Made by a program: the position numbers and the translations under genes. The notes beneath the pieces are model-generated. The model searched no databases. It saw only the letters and a program-made list of their open reading frames with translations, and was not told the origin of the DNA. A DNA stretch of 64,000 nucleotides from Thiothrix sp. (GTDB taxonomy: Bacteria; Pseudomonadota; Gammaproteobacteria; Thiotrichales; Thiotrichaceae), in assembly GCA_008015155.1 (NCBI GenBank), contig SSFA01000021.1, positions 1 through 64,000 on the forward strand, given 5' to 3'. Positions 26,447 to 36,076 of this stretch are shown in pieces. Position 1 is the stretch's first letter; each line of letters opens with the position of its first letter.

Positions 26447-29032
26447 TTAAGCTTGAATATCAGTTTCAGCTGTTTCGCTGTCTAAGTCTTCTAATTCAGT
26501 ATCATCTTCGCCCGTGCTAAAAATAGGTGCGATTTGTACCAATTTCTCGCCCTCACTTAAGCGGATTAAGGTTACGCCTTGAGTATTCCGCCCGACTAAG
26601 GACACCTGCGCAACTGGTGTACGAACTAGCACACCACCATCGGTAATCAACATAATTTGATTACCTTCAGTGACCTGCACTGCTCCAATCGCACGTCCAT
26701 TACGCTCTGAAGTCTGAATCGCAATCACGCCCATCCCGCCGCGACCTTGAGCTAGGAACTCATCCACACGTGTCCGCTTACCATAACCATTTTCGGTGGC
26801 GGTTAAGATTTCGCCTTCACCGAGAATAATTAGTGCATTAACCTGTTGATCATCCTCTAATTTAATCCCGCGCACCCCAGCAGCACCACGCCCCATTGCG
26901 CGCACATCCGACTCAGGGAAACGAATCGCTTTACCGGCTGAAGTGAAGAGCATAACCTCATTCGATCCATTAGTGAGCGCCACATCCACTAAATAATCAT
27001 CTCGCAAATCAATCGCAATAATCCCCGCATTACGGGGACGGGAGAACTCTTTGAGAGGTGTCTTTTTCACAGTACCATTCGAAGTTACCATAAAGATAAA
27101 CATATCTTCAGCATACTCACGAATCGGCAAAATCGCATTGATGCGCTCGCCCTCTTCTAGTGGCAAGAGATTGACCATCGGACGTCCACGTGAGTTACGA
27201 CTCGCGAGTGGTAATTGATAAACCTTCAACCAATACATGCGCCCACGGCTAGAAAAACAGAGAATCGTATCGTGCGTGCTAGCGACAAAGAGCTTCTCTA
27301 TAAAATCTTCTTCTTTCATAGTGGTCGCCGTTTTGCCACGTCCACCACGGCGTTGTGCACGATAAGTATCTAAAGGCTGAGCTTTCGCATAACCCTCATG
27401 CGATAAGGTCACGACCACTTCTTCATCTGCGATTAGATCTTCAAGGCTTAAATCCTCGCCGATCACATTGATTTCAGTACGGCGCTTATCGCTGTAGGTT
27501 TCACGCAATTCCAGCAATTCATCGCGAATTACCTGCATTAAGCGCTCGGGGTTGCTTAAAATATCTAGTAAATCTGCAATACGCTCTAGAAGCTCACGAT
27601 ACTCTTCAAGAATTTTGTCTTTTTCTAAGCCTGTTAAGCGATGTAAGCGTAAATCGAGAATGGCTTGAGCTTGCTCTTCAGAGAGCCAATATTGCCCCTC
27701 ACGCAGACCCAAAGCAGCATCTAAATCATCAGGCCGAGACATTTCTGCCCCTGAACGCGTGAGCATTTCAGAAACAATGCCCGGATTCCAACCACGTCGC
27801 ATCAAGCCTTCTTTGGCTTCGACAGGACTTGCTGCACGCTTGATTAGATCAATAATCTCATCAATATTTGAGAGTGCGACCGCTAAGCCTTCCAAAATAT
27901 GCGCCCGCTCACGAGCTTTGCGTAGATTAAAAATTGTACGGCGTGTCACCACTTCACGCCGATGGCGTAAGAAAGCTTCTAAAATTTGCTTTAGATTCAG
28001 TAGTTTTGGCTGGGCATCCACCAAAGCCACCATGTTGATACCGAACACGGTTTGCATTTGGGTTTGCTTATATAAATTATTCAGCAACACTTCGGCTGAT
28101 TCGCCGCGCTTAACCTCAATCACCATGCGCATGCCGTCTTTATCTGACTCATCGCGCAGCTCAGAAATACCTTCGATTTTTTTATCTTTAACCAGCTCGG
28201 CAATCTTTTCCAACAACCGCGCTTTGTTCACTTGATAGGGCAACTCGTGAACTACAATGGTTTCGCGACCGGTTTTTTCATTGGTTTCGACTTCAGCACG
28301 AGCACGCACATAAATACGCCCACGTCCTGTATGATAAGCCTCACGAATCCCACGCGAGCCATTAATAATCCCTGCAGTTGGGAAATCAGGCCCCGGCACA
28401 TACTCCATGAGATCATCGATTTCTAAATCAGGATTATTGATCAGTGCCAAACAAGCATTAACCACTTCAGTCAAATTGTGCGGTGGAATATTGGTGGCCA
28501 TCCCCACCGCAATCCCTGAAGACCCATTGACTAATAGATTCGGAACTCGTGTTGGGAACACCGCGGGCTCTTGTTCTGCACCATCATAATTGGGAACAAA
28601 ATTAACGGTTTCTTTATCAATATCCGCTAACAACTCATGGGCGATCTTAGACATGCGCACTTCGGTATAACGCATAGCTGCAGGTGCATCACCATCGACC
28701 GAACCGAAGTTACCTTGACCATCCGCTAGCATATAACGTAAAGAGAAAGGCTGAGCCATCCGCACGACTGCATCATAAACTGCTGTATCGCCATGCGGAT
28801 GATATTTACCGATCACATCACCGACTACACGAGCTGACTTTTTGTAAGGCTTATTCCAATCATTACCTAACTCGCTCATTGCATACAAAACGCGGCGGTG
28901 AACCGGTTTTAAGCCATCGCGTACGTCCGGCAACGCACGCCCAACAATCACACTCATCGCATAGTCCAAATAGGACTGGCGCATTTCATCTTCAAGATTG
29001 ACCGGAATAACTTCCTTGGCAAAAGCAGCCAT
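26447..29032 (-). CDS. gyrA: DNA gyrase subunit A
   Basis: Subunit A of DNA gyrase cuts and religates DNA to add negative supercoils. It is 861 residues long. The N-terminus has [13 protein letters not shown], and the catalytic tyrosine is Tyr122 in [11 protein letters not shown]. The C-terminal beta-pinwheel starts with the GyrA box QRRGGRGK, which marks gyrase rather than ParC. The quinolone-resistance region runs at 67-106 and has Thr83 and Asp87 in E. coli numbering; Thr83 is natural in some gammaproteobacteria such as Pseudomonas. It ends with an acidic tail, as usual. It has its own extended -10 promoter and a downstream hairpin, so it is probably monocistronic. Confidence 0.97.
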   Translation of the reverse strand: MAAFAKEVIPVNLEDEMRQSYLDYAMSVIVGRALPDVRDGLKPVHRRVLYAMSELGNDWNKPYKKSARVVGDVIGKYHPHGDTAVYDAVVRMAQPFSLRYMLADGQGNFGSVDGDAPAAMRYTEVRMSKIAHELLADIDKETVNFVPNYDGAEQEPAVFPTRVPNLLVNGSSGIAVGMATNIPPHNLTEVVNACLALINNPDLEIDDLMEYVPGPDFPTAGIINGSRGIREAYHTGRGRIYVRARAEVETNEKTGRETIVVHELPYQVNKARLLEKIAELVKDKKIEGISELRDESDKDGMRMVIEVKRGESAEVLLNNLYKQTQMQTVFGINMVALVDAQPKLLNLKQILEAFLRHRREVVTRRTIFNLRKARERAHILEGLAVALSNIDEIIDLIKRAASPVEAKEGLMRRGWNPGIVSEMLTRSGAEMSRPDDLDAALGLREGQYWLSEEQAQAILDLRLHRLTGLEKDKILEEYRELLERIADLLDILSNPERLMQVIRDELLELRETYSDKRRTEINVIGEDLSLEDLIADEEVVVTLSHEGYAKAQPLDTYRAQRRGGRGKTATTMKEEDFIEKLFVASTHDTILCFSSRGRMYWLKVYQLPLASRNSRGRPMVNLLPLEEGERINAILPIREYAEDMFIFMVTSNGTVKKTPLKEFSRPRNAGIIAIDLRDDYLVDVALTNGSNEVMLFTSAGKAIRFPESDVRAMGRGAAGVRGIKLEDDQQVNALIILGEGEILTATENGYGKRTRVDEFLAQGRGGMGVIAIQTSERNGRAIGAVQVTEGNQIMLITDGGVLVRTPVAQVSLVGRNTQGVTLIRLSEGEKLVQIAPIFSTGEDDTELEDLDSETAETDIQA

Positions 29033-29066
29033 ATTTATTGTTCGACCGTTTAAGATAGAGGCGGCT

Positions 29067-29075
29067 ATTATAGCA
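29067..29075 (-). promoter_or_regulatory. Extended -10 promoter of gyrA
   Basis: On the minus strand TGC-TATAAT occupies 29075-29067, about 35 bases before the gyrA start. The -10 is a perfect consensus with the TGn extension. No strong -35 is seen, as expected for extended -10 promoters. Confidence 0.6.
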
Positions 29076-29156
29076 GAAAAAGCTTAGAAAAAGACAAAAT
29101 ACACGGCTCAAACTCATGTGGAATGCGGGTTAGCGCTTATTATTTTGAATAAAAAT

Positions 29157-29177
29157 AACCTAGGATACTGCTAGGTT
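29157..29177 (-). terminator. Rho-independent terminator ending the Entner-Doudoroff operon
   Basis: Read on the minus strand, AACCTAG (29177-29171), a 7-base loop and CTAGGTT (29163-29157) are followed by ATTTTTATT. The stem begins in the stop codon of the MFS gene. This is a proper stem-plus-U-tract terminator. Confidence 0.75.
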
Positions 29178-30352
29178 TATCGTTGATCTAAGACAGGATG
29201 CTGAATTTTAAAACTCATTAAGACTACGCCGACTCCAGCCACGCCCAAAGCCAATAAAGCTAAGCGCAACCCGATTAAGTCAGCCAAATTACCAATTAAG
29301 GAGGGGCCTAAGAGAAAACCGATATAACCCAAAATCGTAATCACTGAAATCACTTGTCCAGCTTGTTTAGGAGCAATATCACCGGCTAAGGAAAAGACAA
29401 TCGGCACCACCGCTGCTAGTGCTAAACCAGCAATCAAGAAACCAGCTAAGATAACTGCTGGATACAAAGTGCTGACTGATAACAAAATACCTACCGCTGC
29501 CATCATCCCCGATATACGTAAAACCCAACGTCGCCGCCAGTGTAATAAGATCCAGCCTGAGCCTAAACGCCCAGTCATCATGGCAAAATGAAAAACTGCT
29601 GGGCCTGCAGCACCCACCAAGGTCGGTAAATCTAAAGATAAACGTAAATACACCGCTGACCACATTTCCAAAGTACCTTCAGAAAAGAACGTCAGCCCAG
29701 TAATGGCGGCTAAGAGCAGTAAGATCGGTGTTCTAAATAAAACTATTAGGCTCAGCTTATGAACTTCGCCAGCTTGTGGATCAGCTTGGTGATGGCTAAT
29801 CAGATGGTCTAGATTTGAACTCAAAGCATAGATTAAACCTAAGCACACTAACAGCACTGCAACCAATAAATAAATGGTGCGAAACTCTAATCCAGTAAAG
29901 AGCAGAAAACCTGTTGTTAAGGCTGCGACAGCTGCCATACCACTATAGCCAGCATGAAAGAAGCTCATACGGGTATCGCCGGTATTCTGCTCATAGTTAA
30001 CTGCTGCAGCATTGATCCCTACATCCAGAGCACCTGAGGCTGCCATCAAGCTAATAATAGAAATTAAGAGTAAGGGGTAATGATTGACCCAATGAAAGGA
30101 AGCATAAGCTAGCGCGGATAAGAGAATACTAATCAGCATTAAACGCCGAGCGCCCCAGCGATCTGCGAGCCGACCAGTTAATAGCATGGCAGGAAAAGAC
30201 CCCACCACACCTAAAGTTAAAGTTAAGCCTAGTTGCCCTGAGCTTAACTCAAAAGCACGCTGCAAATCGGCCATCATCACTTGCCAAGAACCAAAAATAG
30301 CGCCTAAGGCAAAAAAACCGCTAATAACGACCCAAAATGCAGCGTTTTGCAA
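29177..30352 (-). CDS. MFS transporter
   Basis: A 391-residue major facilitator superfamily transporter with about twelve hydrophobic helices. The loop 2-3 signature GRLADRWGARRL (about 60-71) is the classic MFS motif A. The sequence recalls the YbjJ/FucP-like group, but I cannot name a substrate. A sugar or sugar acid is a fair guess from its place as the last gene of the sugar operon. The start is a TTG at 30352, three bases after the glgC stop. No better ATG exists before the first membrane helix, and the tight spacing suggests coupling to glgC. Confidence 0.82.
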   Translation of the reverse strand: MQNAAFWVVISGFFALGAIFGSWQVMMADLQRAFELSSGQLGLTLTLGVVGSFPAMLLTGRLADRWGARRLMLISILLSALAYASFHWVNHYPLLLISIISLMAASGALDVGINAAAVNYEQNTGDTRMSFFHAGYSGMAAVAALTTGFLLFTGLEFRTIYLLVAVLLVCLGLIYALSSNLDHLISHHQADPQAGEVHKLSLIVLFRTPILLLLAAITGLTFFSEGTLEMWSAVYLRLSLDLPTLVGAAGPAVFHFAMMTGRLGSGWILLHWRRRWVLRISGMMAAVGILLSVSTLYPAVILAGFLIAGLALAAVVPIVFSLAGDIAPKQAGQVISVITILGYIGFLLGPSLIGNLADLIGLRLALLALGVAGVGVVLMSFKIQHPVLDQR

Positions 30353-30355
30353 ATC

Positions 30356-31690
30356 TTAAGTATCCATCCGCCAGATATGTTCTTTGTCACGGCTACTCAG
30401 AGATTGACCCAACATTTCGAGGGTGACGAGTACAATCCCTTCATCCGTTACATAGAAACGCTTTTTATCCTCTTCCAAGTTTTCACCAATGACGGTTCCA
30501 TCTGGAATCACACAGCCTTTATCGACAATCACTTTAGTGAGACGGCAGTTATTCCCGATGCTGACTTTAGGCAGAATAATACTGTCCTTTACTAGAGAAT
30601 TGTTGCCAATCGTGACTGCAAAGAAGGTAACTGAACGCTTCATACGTGCACCGGAGAGGATGCAACCGGCCGAAACTAAGGAATCAATTGCCTCACCACG
30701 GCGTCCATCTTCGTCAAATACGAATTTGGCTGGTGGATACTGTGGCTGATACGTCCAAATAGGCCACAAGCGATCGTATAAATTCAGCTCAGGCTCAACC
30801 GCGCATAGCTCCATATTGGCTTTCCAGTAGGAATAAACCGTACCTACATCACGCCAATAAGCTGGCTGGCCGGTTGCTTCATTGCGGAAAGCATAGGCTT
30901 GCGCTTTAGCACTATGGATATGATTAGGGATAATATCTTTGCCGAAATCATGCGAAGAATCATCACTGAGCGCATCTTCACTGAGAGTTCTAAATAAGAA
31001 TTCACGCGAGAAAACGTAAATACCCATAGAAGCCAGTGCAATCCCCGGCTTACCTGGCATGTGCTCAGGCTGTTTAGGCTTTTCAGTGAATTTAGTGATG
31101 CGCATATCTTCATCGACTGACATCACCCCAAACCCTGTGGCTTCCTCCACCGGTACTTCGATACAACCTACCGTGAAATCAGCACCTGAAAGCACATGCT
31201 TGACTAGCATATCGGAGTAATCCATTTTATAAATATGATCGCCCCCTAAGACGATGACATATTCCGGATCATGCCGATGCAGGATATCGAGGTTCTGATA
31301 AAGCGCATCAGCCGTACCTTGATACCATTCTTTTTTCTCAGTACGTTGCTGGGCAGGCAGAATTTCAACAAACTCGCCGATTTCAGCGCGCATAAAATTC
31401 CAAGCCCGCTGCATGTGGCGAATCAGTGAGTCAGATTTGTATTGGGTCAACACACCAATCCGGCGAATACCCGAATTGACACAGTTGGATAAAGCAAAAT
31501 CAATAATGCGGTATTTACCGCCAAATGGCACGGCTGGCTTAGCGCGGCGTTGGGTCAAGTTCTTTAAACGCGAACCCTCCCCGCCTGCTAGCACTAAAGC
31601 TAAAGTATTACGGCTTAATTCCCGCGCCAAATTGGGGCGGGAAAAGTCCATACGGACTGAGCCATCAAGGTTCTTCTGTGTATCACTCAT
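30356..31690 (-). CDS. glgC: Glucose-1-phosphate adenylyltransferase
   Basis: Makes ADP-glucose from glucose-1-phosphate and ATP, the committed step of bacterial glycogen synthesis. It is 444 residues long. The N-terminal nucleotidyltransferase domain has LVLAGGEGSRLKNLTQRRAKP and YQGTADALYQNL. The sugar-phosphate site has FTEKPKQPEHMPG, and the C-terminal left-handed beta-helix carries the VTFFAVTIGNNSLVKDSIILP hexapeptide repeats. A strong GAGGAGGT ribosome site precedes the ATG. glgA, glgB and glgP are not in the window; the gene is embedded in the sugar-catabolic operon after pyk. Confidence 0.96.
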   Translation of the reverse strand: MSDTQKNLDGSVRMDFSRPNLARELSRNTLALVLAGGEGSRLKNLTQRRAKPAVPFGGKYRIIDFALSNCVNSGIRRIGVLTQYKSDSLIRHMQRAWNFMRAEIGEFVEILPAQQRTEKKEWYQGTADALYQNLDILHRHDPEYVIVLGGDHIYKMDYSDMLVKHVLSGADFTVGCIEVPVEEATGFGVMSVDEDMRITKFTEKPKQPEHMPGKPGIALASMGIYVFSREFLFRTLSEDALSDDSSHDFGKDIIPNHIHSAKAQAYAFRNEATGQPAYWRDVGTVYSYWKANMELCAVEPELNLYDRLWPIWTYQPQYPPAKFVFDEDGRRGEAIDSLVSAGCILSGARMKRSVTFFAVTIGNNSLVKDSIILPKVSIGNNCRLTKVIVDKGCVIPDGTVIGENLEEDKKRFYVTDEGIVLVTLEMLGQSLSSRDKEHIWRMDT

Positions 31691-31753
31691 GCTAACCTCC
31701 TCTGGTGTGAAACTCTCAGCAGCCTCCTATGCTAGAGCATTTGGGCTGCCTTC

Positions 31754-33205
31754 TTATGCACTAGGCTTATCATACTCTTTTGTAACTTCAACCAAGCGAA
31801 TCACATTAGTAGAGCCTGGCTGACCAAACGGTACACCGGCTGTCACTACTATGCGATCCCCTAAAACTGCAAAACCTTTACGCTGTACCATCCGTGCTGC
31901 CTTTCCAACCATATCGGAGAGCGAAACCACATCACGAGTTTGCACTGCGTAGACACCCCAAACTAAAGTCAGTTTGCGCGCTACGTGGTGAGAAGGTGTG
32001 GAACCTAAAATAGGTACCAATCCCCTTGCCCGTGCTGCTCGTAACGTGGTTGAGCCAGTACTACTAAACGTCACAATGGCCACACAACGCCGCGCAGTTG
32101 CAATATCGGAAGCAGCACGCGCAATCGCATCTGCATCAGTGGGTTCGCCTTCAAGCGGATAGATTTTAAGCCCATGATTACTGCGAACATCTCGCTCTGT
32201 TTCCGCAATAATCCGTCCCATCACCTCAACCGCTTCAAGTGGATATTGCCCTGCTGCTGTTTCTGCTGACAACATCACTGCATCTGCACCATCATAAATG
32301 GCTGTAGCCACATCTGAAGCTTCAGCACGTGTTGGTACTGGCGAGTTAATCATAGATTCTAGCATCTGTGTCGCCACAATGACGGGACGTCCTAAAGAAC
32401 GTGCAGTTTCCACAATACGCTTTTGGATAGCAGGTACCCGCTCAGGAGGTAACTCTACGCCCAAATCGCCACGTGCTACCATTACCGCATCTGCCAACTC
32501 AATGATTCGGTGCAATTGATCTAAAGCAGAAGGCTTTTCTAATTTGGCTAATACACCTGCACGACCATTCACCAAATTACGCGCTTCGATAATATCCTCA
32601 GGGCGTTGCACAAAAGACAGTGCCACCCAGTCAACGCCCAGTTCTAAACCAAAGGCTAAATCGGCTCGGTCTTTTTCAGTTAGAGCGCTAATTGGTAATT
32701 GCTTATCTGGAACATTCACCCCTTTACGGTCAGAAATAACACCGCCGACAATCACCGTGGTGACAGCTACTAAAGGTGAGGCTTGCGTGACTTGTAAACG
32801 TACTTTACCGTCATCAACCAACAATTCGTGACCCGCTTCGAGTACATCAAAAATCTCTTTATGCGGCAGGCTAACCCCCTGCTGGTCACCTAAACGTTTC
32901 TCTAAATACAGATTGAAGGTATCCCCTTTCTTTAAAGTAATTTTGCCTTCAGCAAAGGTACCAATGCGTAATTTGGGCCCTTGTAAATCCATCAGTATGC
33001 CAATCGGTCGATCAAACTCAGTTTCCATCGAGCGGATCAGATTGAAACGCGCGCGTTGATCTTCATGGCTGCCATGACTAAAGTTGAGGCGGAACACATT
33101 CACGCCAGCCTCCACCAATTTGCGTAACACTGCCTCGTCATTGGAAGCAGGGCCTAGGGTAGCTACTATCTTGGTGCGCCGGTCTAATTTAAAAGGACTT
33201 TTCAT
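31754..33205 (-). CDS. pyk: Pyruvate kinase
   Basis: Converts phosphoenolpyruvate and ADP to pyruvate and ATP, the last step of the lower glycolytic trunk. It is 483 residues long. Motifs are RRTKIVATLGPASN, VFRLNFSHG, the metal/substrate loop KLEKPSAL and ADAVMVARGDLGVELPPERVP. IVATQMLESMI follows, and the C-terminal regulatory domain ends near VRLVEVT. The length and C-domain fit the PykA type, allosterically controlled by sugar phosphates or AMP, but the effector cannot be read. It has 42 bases to mgsA upstream and 63 to glgC downstream, so it is probably co-transcribed. Confidence 0.95.
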   Translation of the reverse strand: MKSPFKLDRRTKIVATLGPASNDEAVLRKLVEAGVNVFRLNFSHGSHEDQRARFNLIRSMETEFDRPIGILMDLQGPKLRIGTFAEGKITLKKGDTFNLYLEKRLGDQQGVSLPHKEIFDVLEAGHELLVDDGKVRLQVTQASPLVAVTTVIVGGVISDRKGVNVPDKQLPISALTEKDRADLAFGLELGVDWVALSFVQRPEDIIEARNLVNGRAGVLAKLEKPSALDQLHRIIELADAVMVARGDLGVELPPERVPAIQKRIVETARSLGRPVIVATQMLESMINSPVPTRAEASDVATAIYDGADAVMLSAETAAGQYPLEAVEVMGRIIAETERDVRSNHGLKIYPLEGEPTDADAIARAASDIATARRCVAIVTFSSTGSTTLRAARARGLVPILGSTPSHHVARKLTLVWGVYAVQTRDVVSLSDMVGKAARMVQRKGFAVLGDRIVVTAGVPFGQPGSTNVIRLVEVTKEYDKPSA

Positions 33206-33247
33206 TGCTTAGTTATTCCATGGTGAATACGGTGAAGAATTGAAGCT

Positions 33248-33712
33248 TTAGTGAGCCAAACGGTTAGTTAAACGTTGCAGATAAGCTTCATAGCGCTCTT
33301 CCATTGACAGGATCTCGGGCGCTAATTCAGGATGATTAAAATATTGGCTAGACACCAAATAATCTGCGGTGCTTTGATTACAAGCCAAAGGAATTTCGTA
33401 CAAGGTAGCCAAGCGGACTAAAGCTTTGACATCTACATCATGAGGCTGCGGGGTCATTGGGTCTTGCAAGAAAATAACACAAGCAATTTTACCCTCAGCG
33501 ATCAAAGCACCTACCTGCTGATCGCCCCCTAAAGGGCCACTTCGTAAAGGATGAATATTCAGTTCAGGATAGGCATCTTGCAATAAGCGTCCTGTCGTGC
33601 CAGTTGCATAGATCAAGCGCCCTTGCAGATGAGCTAGATTTCTTCCTACCCAATTGACAAGATCCGGTTTTGTGCGGTCATGGGCGATCATCGCAATAGC
33701 TAAGTTTGGCAT
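33248..33712 (-). CDS. mgsA: Methylglyoxal synthase
   Basis: Turns dihydroxyacetone phosphate into methylglyoxal and phosphate, a bypass that frees phosphate when sugar phosphates pile up. It is 154 residues long. The active-site set is present: His11-Asp12 in IAHDRTK, Asp64 in SGPLGGDQQ, and Asp84, His91 and Asp94 in LQDPMTPQPHDVDVKAL. GAGGTAGG precedes the ATG. Its place inside an Entner-Doudoroff operon, between eda and pyk, is unusual. An 8-bp hairpin stands in the gap to eda. Confidence 0.95.
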   Translation of the reverse strand: MPNLAIAMIAHDRTKPDLVNWVGRNLAHLQGRLIYATGTTGRLLQDAYPELNIHPLRSGPLGGDQQVGALIAEGKIACVIFLQDPMTPQPHDVDVKALVRLATLYEIPLACNQSTADYLVSSQYFNHPELAPEILSMEERYEAYLQRLTNRLAH

Positions 33713-33731
33713 CTGCCTACCTCTTGCCCGA

Positions 33732-33750
33732 AGCCTTGCTTAGCAAGGCT
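33732..33750 (-). other. Intercistronic hairpin between eda and mgsA
   Basis: AGCCTTGC and GCAAGGCT pair perfectly around TTA. It lies in the largest gap (74 bases) of the operon and lacks a U-tract on the minus strand. It may stabilise or partly terminate the message and so lower mgsA-pyk-glgC expression. Confidence 0.4.
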
Positions 33751-33786
33751 GAATAATGATTGATTCAACAGCGTGATTTAAAAATC

Positions 33787-34413
33787 TTAAATCTTTTTCA
33801 AAGCTTGGGCAGCTTGCGCTAAGCTTTGGACAGCTTGCCAATCACCCGCTTGTAATAGATTATCCGGTGTTACCCAAGATCCACCTACACACATAACATT
33901 CGGCAGCGCTAAATAGTTAGCGGCTGTTTTTTCAGTAATGCCGCCTGTTGGGCAGAACATCACTTTAGGTAAAGGCCCATGTAAAGACTTTAACATGGAC
34001 ACCCCACCTGCAGCTTCTGCAGGGAAAAACTTTAAGGTATCTAAGCCCAGCTCCAGCAAACGCATCACTTCTGAAGCGGTGGATGCACCGGGTAACAAAG
34101 GTAAACCTTCATCCGCCGCTGCTTTAACTAGATCAGCGGTTGCCCCGGGAGATACCGCAAATTGAGCTCCCGCTGCTTTCGCTGCTTTCACGTCTGCTAA
34201 ACTTAACACTGTTCCCGCACCCACTTGACTCCCCGGAACTTCGCTCATCAAACGAATTACCTCCAAAGCGGCAGGTGTACGTAAAGTCACTTCTAACACC
34301 TTTAAACCACCAGCCACTAAGGCCTCAGCCAAAGGTTTAGCATGGGAAGGTTCTTTAACTACTAATACAGGAATGACTGCGACCTGCTGACACATGTCTC
34401 TCAATGAAAACAT
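33787..34413 (-). CDS. eda: 2-dehydro-3-deoxy-6-phosphogluconate aldolase
   Basis: The second unique Entner-Doudoroff enzyme cuts KDPG into pyruvate and glyceraldehyde-3-phosphate. It is 208 residues long and a class I aldolase with the Schiff-base lysine at 128 in DTLKFFPAEA. The catalytic Glu41 is in LEVTLRTPAAL, and the phosphate-binding loops are GAGTVL and CPTGGI. AGAGGA precedes the ATG. Twelve bases separate it from pgi. Confidence 0.96.
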   Translation of the reverse strand: MFSLRDMCQQVAVIPVLVVKEPSHAKPLAEALVAGGLKVLEVTLRTPAALEVIRLMSEVPGSQVGAGTVLSLADVKAAKAAGAQFAVSPGATADLVKAAADEGLPLLPGASTASEVMRLLELGLDTLKFFPAEAAGGVSMLKSLHGPLPKVMFCPTGGITEKTAANYLALPNVMCVGGSWVTPDNLLQAGDWQAVQSLAQAAQALKKI

Positions 34414-34425
34414 TGCTAATCCTCT

Positions 34426-36072
34426 CTAGGCACGCAGTGCGTGAATATGTTTTAAAAGCCCTGCCGTCGAAGCATCTACATCAACCGGCACCGTGCGCTC
34501 GCGTAGCGCCGGCGCTAAGGCAGTCGCTAACTTTTTGCCTAACTCCACGCCCCATTGGTCGTAAGAGTTAACACCCCAAATCACCCCTTGCACAAATACT
34601 TTATGTTCAAATAATGCAACTAAACGGCCTAAAGTATGTGGAGTAAGCTGACGATACACGATCGAAGTGGAAGGCCGATCACCAGGGAAGGTACGATGGG
34701 GCACTAACTGTTCAATCTTTTCCAACGATAGACCAGCTGCTTGCATATCAGCACGTACCGCTTCTGCATCGCGCCCAAACGCCAAAGCTTGTGCTTGTGC
34801 TAATACATTGGTCAGTAGAGTTTCATGATGATTTTCCACATCCCCGAAACTACTTTGGCTACTAGGATTAGCAGCTGCTAAAAAATCCACCGGAATCACA
34901 TCACTACCCTGATGAATCAGCTGGAAAAAGGAATGCTGTGCATTAGTTCCAGGCTCACCCCAAATGACAGGCCCTGTGGATTCTTGAATCGGTTCACCCC
35001 CTAGCTGGACACGTTTACCATTAGACTCCATATCTAATTGCTGCACATAAGCGGGAAAGCGTGCTAAATGTTGATCATAAGGAATCAAAGCAACACTAGG
35101 GTAATTCAAAACATTGCGCCGCCAAATACCAACTAAAGCGAACAGGACGGGTAAATTACTGGCCAAGGGTGCTGAGCGAAAATGCTCATCCATCGCTTTC
35201 GCACCTGCCAAAAATTCGCTAAACGCTTGTTTGCCTATAGCAATGGCCAACGGCAAACCAATCGCTGACCAGACGGAATAGCGTCCACCAACCCAATCCC
35301 AGAAACCAAATACTCGAGCGTCATCGATCCCGTAAGTACGCGTCGCAGCTAGATTAGTCGACACTGCTGCTAGGTGTTGCCCTGCTTGTTCACCCAGCTC
35401 TGCTTTAAGCCAAGCTAAAGCTGTACTGAAATTCAGCATGGTTTCAGCGGTCGTGAAGGTTTTAGAGGCAACAATAATTAAGGTCGTCGCTGGATTCAGA
35501 GGCCTCAAAGTATCAACAATATGCGCACCATCGACATTCGACACAAAATGGAGTCGTGGGCCATCATGCCAAGGGGCTAGCGCAGCCGTCACCATGACAG
35601 GGCCTAAATCTGAACCACCAATCCCAATATTCACAACATCCGTGAAAGTTTGGCCACTTACCGTTTGATAAGTGCCTGTCCGCACGGCCTCTGCAAACTC
35701 TAAAAAGCGCTCACGTACTTCAGCCACATCAGCTAATACATCTTGACCATCGACTACCACTCCAGCAGGAATGCCGTCACGTAAAGCCATATGTAAGACA
35801 GCACGATTTTCGGTGCTATTGATTTTCTCACCTTGCACCATCGCATCACGGCGGGCTTCGACTTGCGCATGGCTAGCCAGTTGTACTAAAGCATTGAGAG
35901 CGAAACTATCGAGTTTTTCTTTAGAAAAATCGATCAGTAAATCATCCAGATTAAAAGCTAAGCTTTCAAAACGCTGTGAGTCAGTCGCAAATAAATCGCG
36001 CAAATGCTGCGTTTTCAAGCGCTCTGCATGCATCGCCAAAGCTTGCCAATCTTTAGTCAGATTTGCTTTCAT
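34426..36072 (-). CDS. pgi: Glucose-6-phosphate isomerase
   Basis: Interconverts glucose-6-phosphate and fructose-6-phosphate. From ATG 36072 it is 549 residues, exactly the E. coli Pgi length. GGAG lies upstream and the start is four bases after the edd stop; an in-frame start at 36174 inside edd is rejected. Motifs are VNIGIGGSDLGP, ASKTFTTAET, FWDWVGGRYSVWSAIGLPLA and the late NSYDQWGVELGK. In this operon it links fructokinase (fructose-6-phosphate) to zwf, and it lets carbon recycle through the Entner-Doudoroff route. Confidence 0.96.
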   Translation of the reverse strand: MKANLTKDWQALAMHAERLKTQHLRDLFATDSQRFESLAFNLDDLLIDFSKEKLDSFALNALVQLASHAQVEARRDAMVQGEKINSTENRAVLHMALRDGIPAGVVVDGQDVLADVAEVRERFLEFAEAVRTGTYQTVSGQTFTDVVNIGIGGSDLGPVMVTAALAPWHDGPRLHFVSNVDGAHIVDTLRPLNPATTLIIVASKTFTTAETMLNFSTALAWLKAELGEQAGQHLAAVSTNLAATRTYGIDDARVFGFWDWVGGRYSVWSAIGLPLAIAIGKQAFSEFLAGAKAMDEHFRSAPLASNLPVLFALVGIWRRNVLNYPSVALIPYDQHLARFPAYVQQLDMESNGKRVQLGGEPIQESTGPVIWGEPGTNAQHSFFQLIHQGSDVIPVDFLAAANPSSQSSFGDVENHHETLLTNVLAQAQALAFGRDAEAVRADMQAAGLSLEKIEQLVPHRTFPGDRPSTSIVYRQLTPHTLGRLVALFEHKVFVQGVIWGVNSYDQWGVELGKKLATALAPALRERTVPVDVDASTAGLLKHIHALRA

Positions 36073-36076
36073 TATT

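Noticed and set aside
26447..29032. GyrA Thr83 as a quinolone-resistance mutation
   Set aside because: Thr at this position is the natural residue in several gammaproteobacteria, and Asp87 is intact, so resistance cannot be claimed.
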